A stretch of DNA of 44,596 nt from a bacterium (GCA_028713675.1 JAQTNV010000029.1:1-44596); one strand, 5' to 3'; counted from the stretch's first letter, positions 23,159 through 31,549 are shown. Made by a program: numbers and translations. The notes: generated by a model from the sequence alone, not told the origin.

Positions 23159-25261
23159 CTAGAATTTTATCGAAATAGTTCCCGTGATTCTACGCCCGAC
23201 CTTCTCTACATATGTTAGCTGGTTTAACGAGTTTTGGGATGGATTGGGAAATTCCAGGTGCCGGTTGTCCAGGAGATTGAAGGCCGCCAGTCCCACCTCG
23301 GCCTGTTTTTTCCAGAAAGCATATCCGACCCGGAGGTTAAGGAGGAGATAGGAGTCAACTTTCCCAAGTTCGATGATCCGGGGATTAAGTAACCCGGGAT
23401 TTTCCGGGTCGTTCATGTTCGGAGGCCAGGAAGTATCCCCGACCCAATTGACCGCGAGATAGGCGGATAGTCCATTGTCAAGATTCAAGCGGAGTCCGCT
23501 GTTGGCTTTGTGCTGGGGGGTCTTCCGGCTGGTTCTTTCCCTGGTGCCCCCGGTTTCTGTCGATATGGTTTCGCGGACATGCGCGTAGGAATAGTTGGCA
23601 AATCCCCGGAGCCAGGGGGTAACCATGACCTCAAGCTCGGCTTCCCCGCCGAGCGAGGTCTGCCTGTTGGCGTTGTTAAAGATCATCGTCAAGTTGTCAA
23701 TATTGGTACTGGTTCCCCAGAGATTGGTCATCTCATTGTAAAAGAAATTGCCCTTGAATCTGAGCTTGCGGAAAAGATCGGCCTGATAGCCGCCTTCATA
23801 AGAGGTGAGCAGGCGTGGTTTCAGTTCGGTATTCCCGGCCATGTGCAAGGTGCCGATATTGAACTGAAAATCGTTGTCGTTAAACAAATAATAAACGTTA
23901 GGATTGACATAAGCCCGGCCGATCGAAAAACGGAAGGTATGATCTTTCAGGGGCGAGCTGATCACGCTGAATTTGTAAATAAGGGGGAATATTTTATCGG
24001 GACCGAATCCGAAGTATTTATGGGTAGCCGGATGATAATCATATCTCAGACCCAAAAAAGTGGTTAAAAACCGGCGATACTTGAATTGATGCTGGAGATA
24101 GGCCGACCAGATTATTTGCGCTCGATACTTGTCGATGAGATCGCTGTCCACCGCCGCGTGGCGGGATTCGCCCCCGACGATGACCGAATTGTATTCCCCG
24201 AGATTAAATGAACCCTGGGCTTCCCCGTCCAGAACCTGGTTGTCCATATTCGCGGGCCAGGAATAGCCTTCCGCCACGTCCACTAGCGGCGGAATGAGCC
24301 GTCCCTTGGAGAGGATATCCTCGTTATTACAAATGAGGTCCGCGACCAGCTGGTGCCAATAGAGTGAAAAGTTGAGCGGTCCCTTCTGAAAGCCGATGGT
24401 GGAATGGTACTGGTAAAGGCTGTTTATTTTAATCAAGCCCATGTGGTCGTAGAAAAGTTTGCCGACCCCGCCGCTGCCGCCGGCGTCGAAAGTGAGGGCC
24501 GAATCCTCACCGAGGCGGTATATTAGGGAAGCGTGGCCCTTAGGTATCCTTTTGGATATTCCGTGTCGATTTTCCTCCATGTCCCGTTCATCCCAGCCGG
24601 CCGAAGCCAGGTAACTAAAACGCCCGGCTTGCCCTCCATGCCGGAGGGAGCCGATATAGGTGTTGCCTTCGCCGGCGGTGAAGGAGGCATAATTGCCGCG
24701 GAAGTCTTCGGGGGAGAGGGTAATAATGTTGATGATAGCTTCGAAAGCGTTGGCTCCGTAGAGGGCGGAGCCGGGTCCCCGGATGATTTCGATTCTTTTT
24801 ATGTCGGTAAGGTTAATATCCAGAAATTCCCACAATACCATGCCGTTAAACTCGGTGTAGACGGATTTCCCGTTGAGCAGGGCTAAAACCCCTTCCTCGA
24901 AAGGTTTGTTCTGGCCGCGGGCGCCCACGGCGTAATCGGAGGGGGAGAATTGCATGACCTCGAGGCCGGGAACATTGCGGAGCAGATCCCCAATTGTGGT
25001 CGCGCCGGATTCCCGGATCTCGTCCTGGCTGATGATGGTTACGGGGGAGGGGGCGTCCTCGACCCGTTGCTTGAAGCGGGCGGCGGTGACCACATACTCG
25101 GGGGCCCATTCCTCCACCTCGAAGATGCCTTCCTCGTAAGTTTTGTCCTCCGCCCGGACCGGAGCCGGGGAGAGCAGCAGGAACAGGGGAATCCACATGA
25201 CCAGCCCGGTCGTGATGATCCGGGAGGCAAAATCGTAGTAATTTATGCGGCTGGTTTTCAT
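23159..25261 (-). CDS. TonB-dependent outer-membrane receptor
   Basis: This 700-residue protein has a signal peptide (about 1-37), a TonB-box-like segment EYVVTAA near 54-60, a plug domain (about 62-180, with EDAPSPVTIISQDEIRESG, VGARGQNKPFEEGVLALLNG, RIEIIRGPGSALYGANAFE) and a 22-strand-type barrel ending in the BAM signal TISIKF. The ligand is unknown; no siderophore genes are near. The start is 1 nt beyond the stop of the ABC_sub_bind gene, so the two are translationally linked. It is closely similar in its plug to the receptor at 28549-30624. Residence inside a chemosensory operon suggests a role in signal or ligand capture. Confidence 0.93.
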   Translation of the reverse strand: MKTSRINYYDFASRIITTGLVMWIPLFLLLSPAPVRAEDKTYEEGIFEVEEWAPEYVVTAARFKQRVEDAPSPVTIISQDEIRESGATTIGDLLRNVPGLEVMQFSPSDYAVGARGQNKPFEEGVLALLNGKSVYTEFNGMVLWEFLDINLTDIKRIEIIRGPGSALYGANAFEAIINIITLSPEDFRGNYASFTAGEGNTYIGSLRHGGQAGRFSYLASAGWDERDMEENRHGISKRIPKGHASLIYRLGEDSALTFDAGGSGGVGKLFYDHMGLIKINSLYQYHSTIGFQKGPLNFSLYWHQLVADLICNNEDILSKGRLIPPLVDVAEGYSWPANMDNQVLDGEAQGSFNLGEYNSVIVGGESRHAAVDSDLIDKYRAQIIWSAYLQHQFKYRRFLTTFLGLRYDYHPATHKYFGFGPDKIFPLIYKFSVISSPLKDHTFRFSIGRAYVNPNVYYLFNDNDFQFNIGTLHMAGNTELKPRLLTSYEGGYQADLFRKLRFKGNFFYNEMTNLWGTSTNIDNLTMIFNNANRQTSLGGEAELEVMVTPWLRGFANYSYAHVRETISTETGGTRERTSRKTPQHKANSGLRLNLDNGLSAYLAVNWVGDTSWPPNMNDPENPGLLNPRIIELGKVDSYLLLNLRVGYAFWKKQAEVGLAAFNLLDNRHLEFPNPSQNSLNQLTYVEKVGRRITGTISIKF

Positions 25262-25262
25262 T

Positions 25263-26177
25263 TTAATAAACGTACTTGGCCTTGCGCTTGATCTGCTCGG
25301 GAATCTTGATGCCCAGGCTTTCCGCGGCGGTCAGGTTCAGCGCGATCTCCCGTTCCGGGTAAAGGGGCTTGACCTCCCGGGGGGATTTTCCTCCCAGGAT
25401 TTCCCGGGCCATTTTCCCCGCCAGGAGTCCGGAACTCCGGTAGTCAGGGGAGAGGGAAATCAGGGCGCCGCTTTTCGCCAGATTGCTGGAAAAGGTGAGC
25501 ATGGGGATCTCGTTTTCAATGGTGGCGGTCAGGATGTATTTGAAGGAATCCCGGGAAATGATGGTGGTATCGGGGATGAGCCAGAAAAGATCGATTTTCC
25601 CGATAAGTTTTTTCACCTCCCCGGATATTTCCTGCTGGGAGGTTATGGGATAGTCCAGCAGAACCAGGCCCAGCTGGGAAGCGGCTTCCCGGGCCAGATC
25701 CACCAGGTATTTGCTGCCGGCCGGGTCATAAATGGTCCCGATGATTTTGACCTTGGGCAGCATCTGCTTGATGAAATTGAATTGATCGAACGGGGGGATC
25801 TGGAGCTTGACCCCGGTGATGTTTTCCCCCGAGAGATTATATTCGTCCGGATTGACCACCATGCAGTAAACCAGCGGGATCTCCGGCGTTTCGGACCGGG
25901 CCAGGTCGGCGGCGCGGGCTCCGATGGTGACCAGGACCCGCGGGTGTTCGCTCCGGATCTGCCGGAGAATCTGCCTGCCGAGGTCGGAATCGCCTTTCAT
26001 GTTGAAAACCATCGAACCCGGGACGATGTTTTCCAGCCCGCCCAGGGCTTCGTTGTAGGCGACTTTGTCGTCACTCAGAAGCACCGTGACTTCGGCCGCG
26101 GCCAGGAGCCGGGGAGACAGTAATCCCGGAAAGAGGGAGAGAAAAAAAAGAAAGTTACGGAAACGGGCGAAGGACAT
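25263..26177 (-). CDS. ABC_sub_bind (PF04392-type) periplasmic binding protein, orphan, divergent copy
   Basis: This 304-residue protein has a signal peptide (FLFFLSLFPGLLSPRLLAAA) and the family pattern EVTVLLSDDKVAYNEAL, VFNMKGDSDLGRQIL, VLVTIGARAADLA, IPLVYCMVVNPDEYN and FWLIPDTTIISRDSF. It is more divergent than the copies at 13523 and 27555. I chose the ATG at 26177, which begins 4 nt after the CheW-like stop; the longer frame would overlap the CheW-like gene by 80 nt. The stop lies 1 nt from the start of the TonB receptor. No permease or ATPase gene is near. Confidence 0.85.
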   Translation of the reverse strand: MSFARFRNFLFFLSLFPGLLSPRLLAAAEVTVLLSDDKVAYNEALGGLENIVPGSMVFNMKGDSDLGRQILRQIRSEHPRVLVTIGARAADLARSETPEIPLVYCMVVNPDEYNLSGENITGVKLQIPPFDQFNFIKQMLPKVKIIGTIYDPAGSKYLVDLAREAASQLGLVLLDYPITSQQEISGEVKKLIGKIDLFWLIPDTTIISRDSFKYILTATIENEIPMLTFSSNLAKSGALISLSPDYRSSGLLAGKMAREILGGKSPREVKPLYPEREIALNLTAAESLGIKIPEQIKRKAKYVY

Positions 26178-26181
26178 GGCG

Positions 26182-26634
26182 CTAGGATGCCGCTTCCGTG
26201 ATCCCCGGGGGGGAACCGGCGATGGTTTTCTCCAGGTCCAGCAACAGGACCACCTGCGCATTGACCAGGGCGAAACCGATCAGGCCGGGGTTGAGAATCG
26301 CTTCCTGGAGAATGGGGGGAGGGGAGAAAATCTGCTCGGCCGGCACTTTAAAAATCCCGCTTATTTTCGAGACCGGGAAAGCGTAGATTTTCCGGTTCCG
26401 TTTCAGGAGAATCATCCTGGTCTCGGGCAGCAGCGGAAGGGGCCGGGAAAAAAGCGATTGGCTGAGATCGGAAATCTGGAGATCGGCTTGATCCTGGATT
26501 TCCTGATAAAGGGCAAAACTGGACGCCTGGCCCAAGTCGCAGCCGAAAACCATTTCCCCGAGCTGGAAGTTAATGATCTCGACCTCCGGGGCGGTCTGGG
26601 AATCTCTTGGCGCGGGTGATTGAGGGGCGACCAT
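26182..26634 (-). CDS. Divergent CheW-like adaptor
   Basis: This 150-residue protein has the fold pattern of a CheW domain (IINFQLGEMVFGCDL near 19-33, ILLKRNRKIYAFPVSKISGIF near 75-95, GFALVNAQVVLLLDLEKTI near 119-137). The central segment has drifted away from the usual G-x-I-x-x-R-G motif: there is no recognisable NLRG-type loop. It may couple a non-standard partner, for example the receptor to the CheA hybrid. It lies 27 nt after a normal CheW and 4 nt before the ABC_sub_bind gene, so it is embedded in the operon. Confidence 0.7.
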   Translation of the reverse strand: MVAPQSPAPRDSQTAPEVEIINFQLGEMVFGCDLGQASSFALYQEIQDQADLQISDLSQSLFSRPLPLLPETRMILLKRNRKIYAFPVSKISGIFKVPAEQIFSPPPILQEAILNPGLIGFALVNAQVVLLLDLEKTIAGSPPGITEAAS

Positions 26635-26661
26635 GGATCAGGTTTTACCGGCCGGAACGCT

Positions 26662-27195
26662 TCAGGAGGTTTTGCGGCGTTGAATGCGGGCGCCTTCGAT
26701 GACCTTGTCGAGGTTCAAAAGGATGATCAGCCGGTTGTTCAGCAGAACCTCGCCCAGCAGGTAATCCGACTTGATCTTTTCCAGCACCGTGAGCGGTGCC
26801 TGGATTTTATCCACCGGGATCTGGGTGAGCTCGTAAACCTGGTCGGCCTTGATGCCGGCGGAAATATCCTGGCTTTGTACGATCAGGATGCGGGACTGCG
26901 GGGAAGCCTGGGACCCGGGCAGTCCGAGGAGAATTTTTAAATCGATAATCGGCAGGATCTGCCCGCGGAAGTAAATTGCTCCCAATACCCAGGCGGGGGT
27001 GCAGGGAACGGGGTTGATGGTCTGGTTGGGGATGATTTCGTTTACCTGGAATGCTTCGACCCCGTAATTTTCCTCGCCGAGGAGAAAACAGAGAAATTCC
27101 CGGCTGGCGACCGGATCGGCCTGGATTTCCCGGATGGGTCCGGCCGAATCGGAATCCAGGATTTTTTCCAGTTTGGTTCTTTCGGTTGCTTCCAT
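26662..27195 (-). CDS. cheW: CheW-type coupling protein
   Basis: This 177-residue protein has an N-terminal extension of about 30 residues and a CheW domain: FLCFLLGEENYGVEAFQVNE, PAWVLGAIYFRGQILPIIDL and the C-terminal YLLGEVLLNNRLIILLNLDKV. The GAIYFRGQILPIIDL segment is the standard CheW core that contacts CheA and MCPs. It is the first gene of the minus-strand operon. GGAGGG lies 12 nt ahead of the ATG. The divergent gene at 27555 shares the upstream region. Confidence 0.92.
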   Translation of the reverse strand: MEATERTKLEKILDSDSAGPIREIQADPVASREFLCFLLGEENYGVEAFQVNEIIPNQTINPVPCTPAWVLGAIYFRGQILPIIDLKILLGLPGSQASPQSRILIVQSQDISAGIKADQVYELTQIPVDKIQAPLTVLEKIKSDYLLGEVLLNNRLIILLNLDKVIEGARIQRRKTS

Positions 27196-27554
27196 GGGAA
27201 AGAAACCCTCCTATAGTTAACATAACATAATTACCAGTAAAAACGCTCGATCGTCAATAGAGCCTTCCTCCTGATTTATTATTAATAAAAAAAACGCCAG
27301 ACCCGGAGGCCAACCGCTTTTTCGGGGTTTCCCGGCAATCTTGACAAACGGTTGGGGGAATTTTAAATTTTTCCGGCATCTGGAGGGGTACATAGGGGAC
27401 AGATTTGGGGTTTACTCCGGAGCTGGAATTTGATTTTCGGTTCCCGGACGGTAATTTTCAACCAAGAGGTCGTCCCCGGCCGGTTGATTCCTGACCGGCG
27501 CGAGCCGGATCGGACCGGTCGGGAAGACATGGGAAAATTAGGGCGGAGAAGTTT
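27196..27554. promoter_or_regulatory. Divergent intergenic region with candidate promoter and inverted repeat
   Basis: The 359-nt gap separates the chemosensory operon (-) from a binding protein-receptor pair (+). On the plus strand TTGACA at 27341-27346 is followed after 16 nt by TTAAAT at 27363-27368, a plausible sigma70-type promoter. A 7-bp inverted repeat, CCAACCG (27310-27316) and CGGTTGG (27349-27355), has its right arm between the -35 and -10 boxes, fitting an operator. GGGGACAGATTTGGGG near 27394 looks like a dispersed repeat fragment. No gene is seen in this stretch. Confidence 0.5.
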
Positions 27555-28502
27555 ATGAAGATTCAGATGATGGTCAAAAGTATGGAAAAACGCATTTTTA
27601 CCCGAGGCTGCATTTTTTCTTTTTTTATTCTACTCACCTTGATTTTTCCGTTTCAGGCGGTTTCCGCTGAGGTGGCGGTTTTTTTGAGCGGTGATATGGA
27701 GGCTTATCAGTCTGCCCTGGCAGGGGTGCGCAAGTCGGTTCAGGGCGCGGATCTGACCGAATTCAACATGAAAGACAATTTGGAGACCGGGAAAAATCTT
27801 GTTATAACAATTCGAGATAAGAAACCGAAAGCGATCCTGGCCCTGGGGGCCCGGGCCGCCAAGCTGGCCCGGGAGGAAATTACCGATATCCCGGTGATTT
27901 ACTGCCTGGTTTTCAACCCTTTCGAACTGGGGCTTGAGGCGGCCAATATTTCCGGGGTGGCCATGATTGCTTCGCCCGATTCCCAGTTTGAAAACTTCAA
28001 GGCGGTTCTTCCCTCCCTGAAACGGCTGGGGGTCCTTTACGACCCGGGGAAAAGTTCCCGGTGGGTGGAAGGCGCGAAAAAGGCCGCTCCCCGTTACGGG
28101 ATTGAGCTGGTGGAACGCCGGATCAACTCGGCGGAAGGGGTTTCCCAGGCCTTAAAGGAAATCATCTCCACCATCGATGCGCTTTGGCTGCTCCCGGATA
28201 CCACCGTGGTCAGCAAGGAGATCTTTTCCTATCTGCTCAACGTCACGCTGGACAAGCAGTTGCCGATTTTCGCTTTTTCCGAAGGCCTGGTGAAATCGGG
28301 GGCGCTTCTGGCGCTTTCACCCGATTACCGGGAGACCGGGGCCAAGGCGGGCGAATTGATCAATGCCATCCTGAACGGGAATTCGGATCATTCTTCCCTG
28401 GTCTACCCCGCGGGAAAATTATATATTAATTCCAAAACCGCCGAAGCCGTCGGGATAAAAATTCCCGGTGCGGTGAAACAGAAGGCCCAAGCGATTTATT
28501 GA
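27555..28502 (+). CDS. ABC_sub_bind (PF04392-type) periplasmic binding protein, orphan
   Basis: This 315-residue protein has a signal peptide (IFSFFILLTLIFPFQAVSA) and the family pattern EVAVFLSGDMEAYQSAL, AILALGARAAKLA, IPVIYCLVFNPFELG, ALWLLPDTTVVS and LPIFAFSEGLVKSGALLALS. It shares long identical stretches with the protein at 13523-14467, which argues for a duplication within this locus. A TonB-dependent receptor follows after 46 nt. No permease or ATPase is present. GGGCGGAG lies ahead of the ATG; ATGs 12 and 27 nt later are alternative starts. Confidence 0.87.
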   Translation: MKIQMMVKSMEKRIFTRGCIFSFFILLTLIFPFQAVSAEVAVFLSGDMEAYQSALAGVRKSVQGADLTEFNMKDNLETGKNLVITIRDKKPKAILALGARAAKLAREEITDIPVIYCLVFNPFELGLEAANISGVAMIASPDSQFENFKAVLPSLKRLGVLYDPGKSSRWVEGAKKAAPRYGIELVERRINSAEGVSQALKEIISTIDALWLLPDTTVVSKEIFSYLLNVTLDKQLPIFAFSEGLVKSGALLALSPDYRETGAKAGELINAILNGNSDHSSLVYPAGKLYINSKTAEAVGIKIPGAVKQKAQAIY

Positions 28503-28548
28503 ATTCCCTTGATTTTGAGTACGGACGATCAACTTTCAAGGAGTCGTA

Positions 28549-30624
28549 ATGGATAAAAAAAGTTCAGGGAAGATATTTTCATCCGCGGTTTTAATCCTGT
28601 CGGGAATTTTATTTTTTTCCCGGCCGGAACCGGTTCGGGCCCAGTTCGAGGAAGAGGAATTCTTCAAGGTGGATGAGTGGGTGGAGACCGCTTCAAAACG
28701 CCTGCAACGGGTTGAAGAGGCCCCCGCGGCGGTGACTTTAATCAGCGAGGATGAAATCCGGCAGTCGGGAGCCACCAACCTGGGTGATCTGTTGCGGAGG
28801 GTCCCGGGTTTGGAAGTAATGGCTCTGACCACCTCGGATATCGAAATCGGCGCCCGGGGGATGAACAAACCCCTGGAAAACGGGATCCTGGTCCTGGTCG
28901 ACGGCCGTTCCATTTACCAGGATTTTTTCGGTCTCGTGCTTTGGAATTTTATGGACTTTCCCCTGGAACAGATCGAAAAAATCGAGGTAGTGAGGGGCCC
29001 CGGATCGGTTCTCTACGGGGCCAACGCCATGCATGCGGTGATCAATATTTTTACCAAGACCCCGGGGGATTCACCCGGGGCCATGCTTTCCCTGACGGCC
29101 GGCCCCCGGAACCTGATCGGGACCGTGATGGAGTCGGGGACACAAGGGAAGGTCAGCCATTTATTGTCGGCGGGCTGGGCCCAGGCCGCGAGCTATGAAA
29201 ATACAAATAATATCAGGATGCAGTATCCCCGGAGCCGGGTCTCACTTCTTTACGATCTGGGAAAACAGAGCAATGTCCGTCTGGATGTCGGGATAGCGGG
29301 GGGAAATGATGACACCTTTTATGACGCCATCGGCTGGGTAAAGTCCTCCACGGTGTCTCAGAATGTCATGGTCCAATATAACCGCCCGAATTTCTATTTC
29401 CGGACCTTCTGGAACTCAATCGACGGGAGCCGGGTAACTGTCCCGAACCCCTTGTTTTCTCAAATGTCTCTTTTAAAAATGATGAATATCGGGTTGGATC
29501 CCGGCTGGCAGTTGGATATGGCATTGGTAAATAATGTCCTGGATTTTGAAAGCCAAAAAATCCTGGAATTGGGAAAGAATAATTTCTTAACCTTGGGCGG
29601 CAACTACCGATATAACGCGGTTAAATGCAAGATCCTGCCGAAATACGAAACCCTGAATCTTTTCGGCGCTTATCTCCAGGATGAATTCCACTTCCGGAAT
29701 CTGATCAGTTCCTTTCTGGGGGTGCGCTACGACAACAATCCGATTTCCGGGTCCAACTTCAGTCTTAATAATTTCAGCCCGCGGGGCAGCCTGCTTTTCA
29801 CTCCTTTGGCCGGTCACTCATTCCGGGTTTCCGCCGGAAGATCATTTCGAAGGCCCACCTTTATCGAGTCTTACAGCGATATCGAGCTTCCTTTTAACGT
29901 TGATTCGTCCAGCTTTGGCTCGGCGCATTTCACCGGAAATCCCGATTTGCAGTCGGAGGAACTTACCTCTTATGAAGTGGGTTATCTCTTGAATCTCTTT
30001 CGGGGCATGCTCAAGGGCAGTTTTAATTTCTTTTATAATCAATATTCCAATCTGGTGGGTGTCGCTTATCCGGAAGGCATCCTGAAATTCAAGGCTGATT
30101 TTGAAAACCAATATGACGAGGATGCCCGGGGGATCGAGGCCGAGGCCAGAATCAGCCCCTATTCCTGGCTTTCCACTTTTGTAAATTACTCCTACACGGA
30201 TGTGTATTTTACCGAGGTAATGGCGGCGGGGAAAAAGGAAAAGGTGACCCAGGCTTTCATCGATTCGCTGGGATATCCATTCGCGAAAACCGATCGTCGG
30301 ACTCCGCAGAACAAAATCAACGCGGGGATAACAATTAACTTGAAGAACGGAATCTCCTCGACGGCGATGATTCATTATGTCGGCAGAACATTCTGGTGGC
30401 CCAATCTGTATCGGGATCCTAATCCCCAAATTGAATTTTTCCAATTGGGACCGGTGCCGGCTTACACCCTGTTGAACCTGCGGGTGGGATACCGGTTTCT
30501 TCATGACCGGGCGGAGGCCGCGGTCAGCGTGGAAAACCTCTTGAACGATGAGCATAAGGAATTCCCCGTGTACGGGGAAACCATCGGGACCCAGATCAAC
30601 GGCAGTGTCCGGATATCTTTTTGA
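28549..30624 (+). CDS. TonB-dependent outer-membrane receptor
   Basis: This 691-residue protein has a signal peptide (about 1-31), an acidic N-terminal segment (FEEEEFFKVDEWVETASK), a plug domain (about 50-170, with EEAPAAVTLISEDEIRQSG, IGARGMNKPLENGILVLVDG, KIEVVRGPGSVLYGANAMH) and a barrel ending in GSVRISF. A CAAGGAGTCGTA ribosome binding site precedes the ATG. Plug wording is close to the receptor at 23159-25261, and both are paired with an ABC_sub_bind gene, so the pairs look like duplicated modules. The ligand is unknown; the B12 riboswitch lies after this gene, not before it. Confidence 0.93.
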   Translation: MDKKSSGKIFSSAVLILSGILFFSRPEPVRAQFEEEEFFKVDEWVETASKRLQRVEEAPAAVTLISEDEIRQSGATNLGDLLRRVPGLEVMALTTSDIEIGARGMNKPLENGILVLVDGRSIYQDFFGLVLWNFMDFPLEQIEKIEVVRGPGSVLYGANAMHAVINIFTKTPGDSPGAMLSLTAGPRNLIGTVMESGTQGKVSHLLSAGWAQAASYENTNNIRMQYPRSRVSLLYDLGKQSNVRLDVGIAGGNDDTFYDAIGWVKSSTVSQNVMVQYNRPNFYFRTFWNSIDGSRVTVPNPLFSQMSLLKMMNIGLDPGWQLDMALVNNVLDFESQKILELGKNNFLTLGGNYRYNAVKCKILPKYETLNLFGAYLQDEFHFRNLISSFLGVRYDNNPISGSNFSLNNFSPRGSLLFTPLAGHSFRVSAGRSFRRPTFIESYSDIELPFNVDSSSFGSAHFTGNPDLQSEELTSYEVGYLLNLFRGMLKGSFNFFYNQYSNLVGVAYPEGILKFKADFENQYDEDARGIEAEARISPYSWLSTFVNYSYTDVYFTEVMAAGKKEKVTQAFIDSLGYPFAKTDRRTPQNKINAGITINLKNGISSTAMIHYVGRTFWWPNLYRDPNPQIEFFQLGPVPAYTLLNLRVGYRFLHDRAEAAVSVENLLNDEHKEFPVYGETIGTQINGSVRISF

Positions 30625-30643
30625 TCGTTTTTTAGGAATATAG

Positions 30644-30672
30644 TTGACATTCTGACTGCCCGGTTTTATCTT
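30644..30672 (+). promoter_or_regulatory. Candidate sigma70-type promoter for the cobalamin leader
   Basis: TTGACA at 30644-30649 and TATCTT at 30667-30672 are separated by 17 nt, just upstream of the riboswitch. The -35 box is a perfect match and the -10 box matches four of six positions. Confidence 0.6.
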
Positions 30673-30684
30673 AAGGGACGGTTT

Positions 30685-30885
30685 AGACATATCGTTCGGG
30701 TTTCGTAGGATTGATAGGGAAGGCCGTGAAAATCGGCCGCGGTCCCGCCACTGTGATTGGGCGTAAGTTCGGAACCTGGTTATTCCGGGTTCAGCCCCCC
30801 GAGCCACTGTTTGCCTGGAGGCGAATGGGAAGGCCGAGGGGATTTTAAAATTGCCCATAAGTCAGGAAACCTGCCCGAACGGCTG
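30685..30885 (+). promoter_or_regulatory. Cobalamin riboswitch
   Basis: The leader has the conserved elements of the cobalamin aptamer in order: GGGAAGGCCGTGAAAATCGG near 30717, GCGGTCCCGCCACTGTGA near 30738, GAGCCACTG near 30801, GGGAAGG near 30827 and the B12 box AAGTCAGGAAACCTGCC at about 30859-30875. It lies upstream of cobU-cobT-cobS, so high adenosylcobalamin or a related corrinoid should switch the operon off. The exact ends are estimated. Confidence 0.95.
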
Positions 30886-30932
30886 AGGCCTTTTAGCTCT
30901 CCGCGTGAAGGGGGCAGGGGTAAGGGAATTTT

Positions 30933-30966
30933 ACCCGGTACTTCATAAGGAGTCCCGGGTTTTTTA
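30933..30966 (+). terminator. Intrinsic terminator of the cobalamin riboswitch
   Basis: ACCCGG at 30933-30938 and ACTTC pair with GGAGT and CCGGGT (ending 30960) around a short ATAA loop, giving an almost continuous 12-bp stem, followed by a run of T residues (30960-30966). It stands 55 nt before cobU, so the riboswitch probably acts by transcription attenuation. Confidence 0.85.
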
Positions 30967-31021
30967 TTATATAAAACAATTAGTTAGCCAACAATAGCTC
31001 AACCAACTTTTAAAGTTAATT

Positions 31022-31549
31022 ATGGGACGCTGGACATTAATAATCGGGGGGGCAAGAAGCGGTAAAAGCAGTCACGCGCTCAAGCTGGCCCGGGTGTATA
31101 AACCGGCCAGGTTTTACATCGCTACGGCCGGGGCAGGCGATGAAGAAATGAGGTCGCGGATCCTCAACCATCAGAAAGAGAGGGGGTCGGATTTCCGGAC
31201 GATTGAAGAACAGTATGAGCTGAAGAAGGTTTTCCGGGGGTTGCCGGGGGAAAGCCGGGTGGTGGTGGTGGACTGCCTCACCCTGCGGGTTACTAACCTG
31301 CTCATCGCGGAGCCAAGCGAGGAGAACATCAGGAAGGTAATCGAAGAACTGCCGGAAATGAAAGAAAGGGTCAAGGCCCCGGTGATCTGGGTTTCGAACG
31401 AGGTGGGACAGGGGATAGTGCCCAATGATCCGCTCTCCCGCCGCTACCAGGACCTGCTGGGGTGTGCCAACCAGAGGTTTGCCGGGGTGTCCGACCGGGT
31501 GATCCACATGGTGGCGGGGATACCGATCTCAATTAAAAGCAAAAAGTAA
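31022..31549 (+). CDS. cobU: Adenosylcobinamide kinase / adenosylcobinamide-phosphate guanylyltransferase
   Basis: This 175-residue protein has the CobU/CobP P-loop GGARSGKS at residues 9-16, the guanylylation-site His in the RSRILNHQKER region near residue 47, and VVVDCLTLRVTNLL and WVSNEVGQGIVP motifs. It phosphorylates adenosylcobinamide and attaches GMP, preparing the lower-loop assembly. It is the first gene after the cobalamin riboswitch. A weak ribosome binding site is seen (no GGAGG). Its stop codon lies in the first unit of a heptamer array. Confidence 0.95.
   Translation: MGRWTLIIGGARSGKSSHALKLARVYKPARFYIATAGAGDEEMRSRILNHQKERGSDFRTIEEQYELKKVFRGLPGESRVVVVDCLTLRVTNLLIAEPSEENIRKVIEELPEMKERVKAPVIWVSNEVGQGIVPNDPLSRRYQDLLGCANQRFAGVSDRVIHMVAGIPISIKSKK

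Noticed and set aside
21286..23178. Long open frame of 630 codons on the plus strand opposite the MCP gene
   Set aside because: It is the antisense shadow of a GC-rich coding region; the minus-strand frame encodes a textbook MCP, while the plus-strand translation has low-complexity His/Gly/Leu content and no domain.
28549..30624. Assignment of the second TonB receptor to B12 uptake
   Set aside because: It lies before the cobalamin promoter and riboswitch, and pairs with an ABC_sub_bind gene, not btuF.
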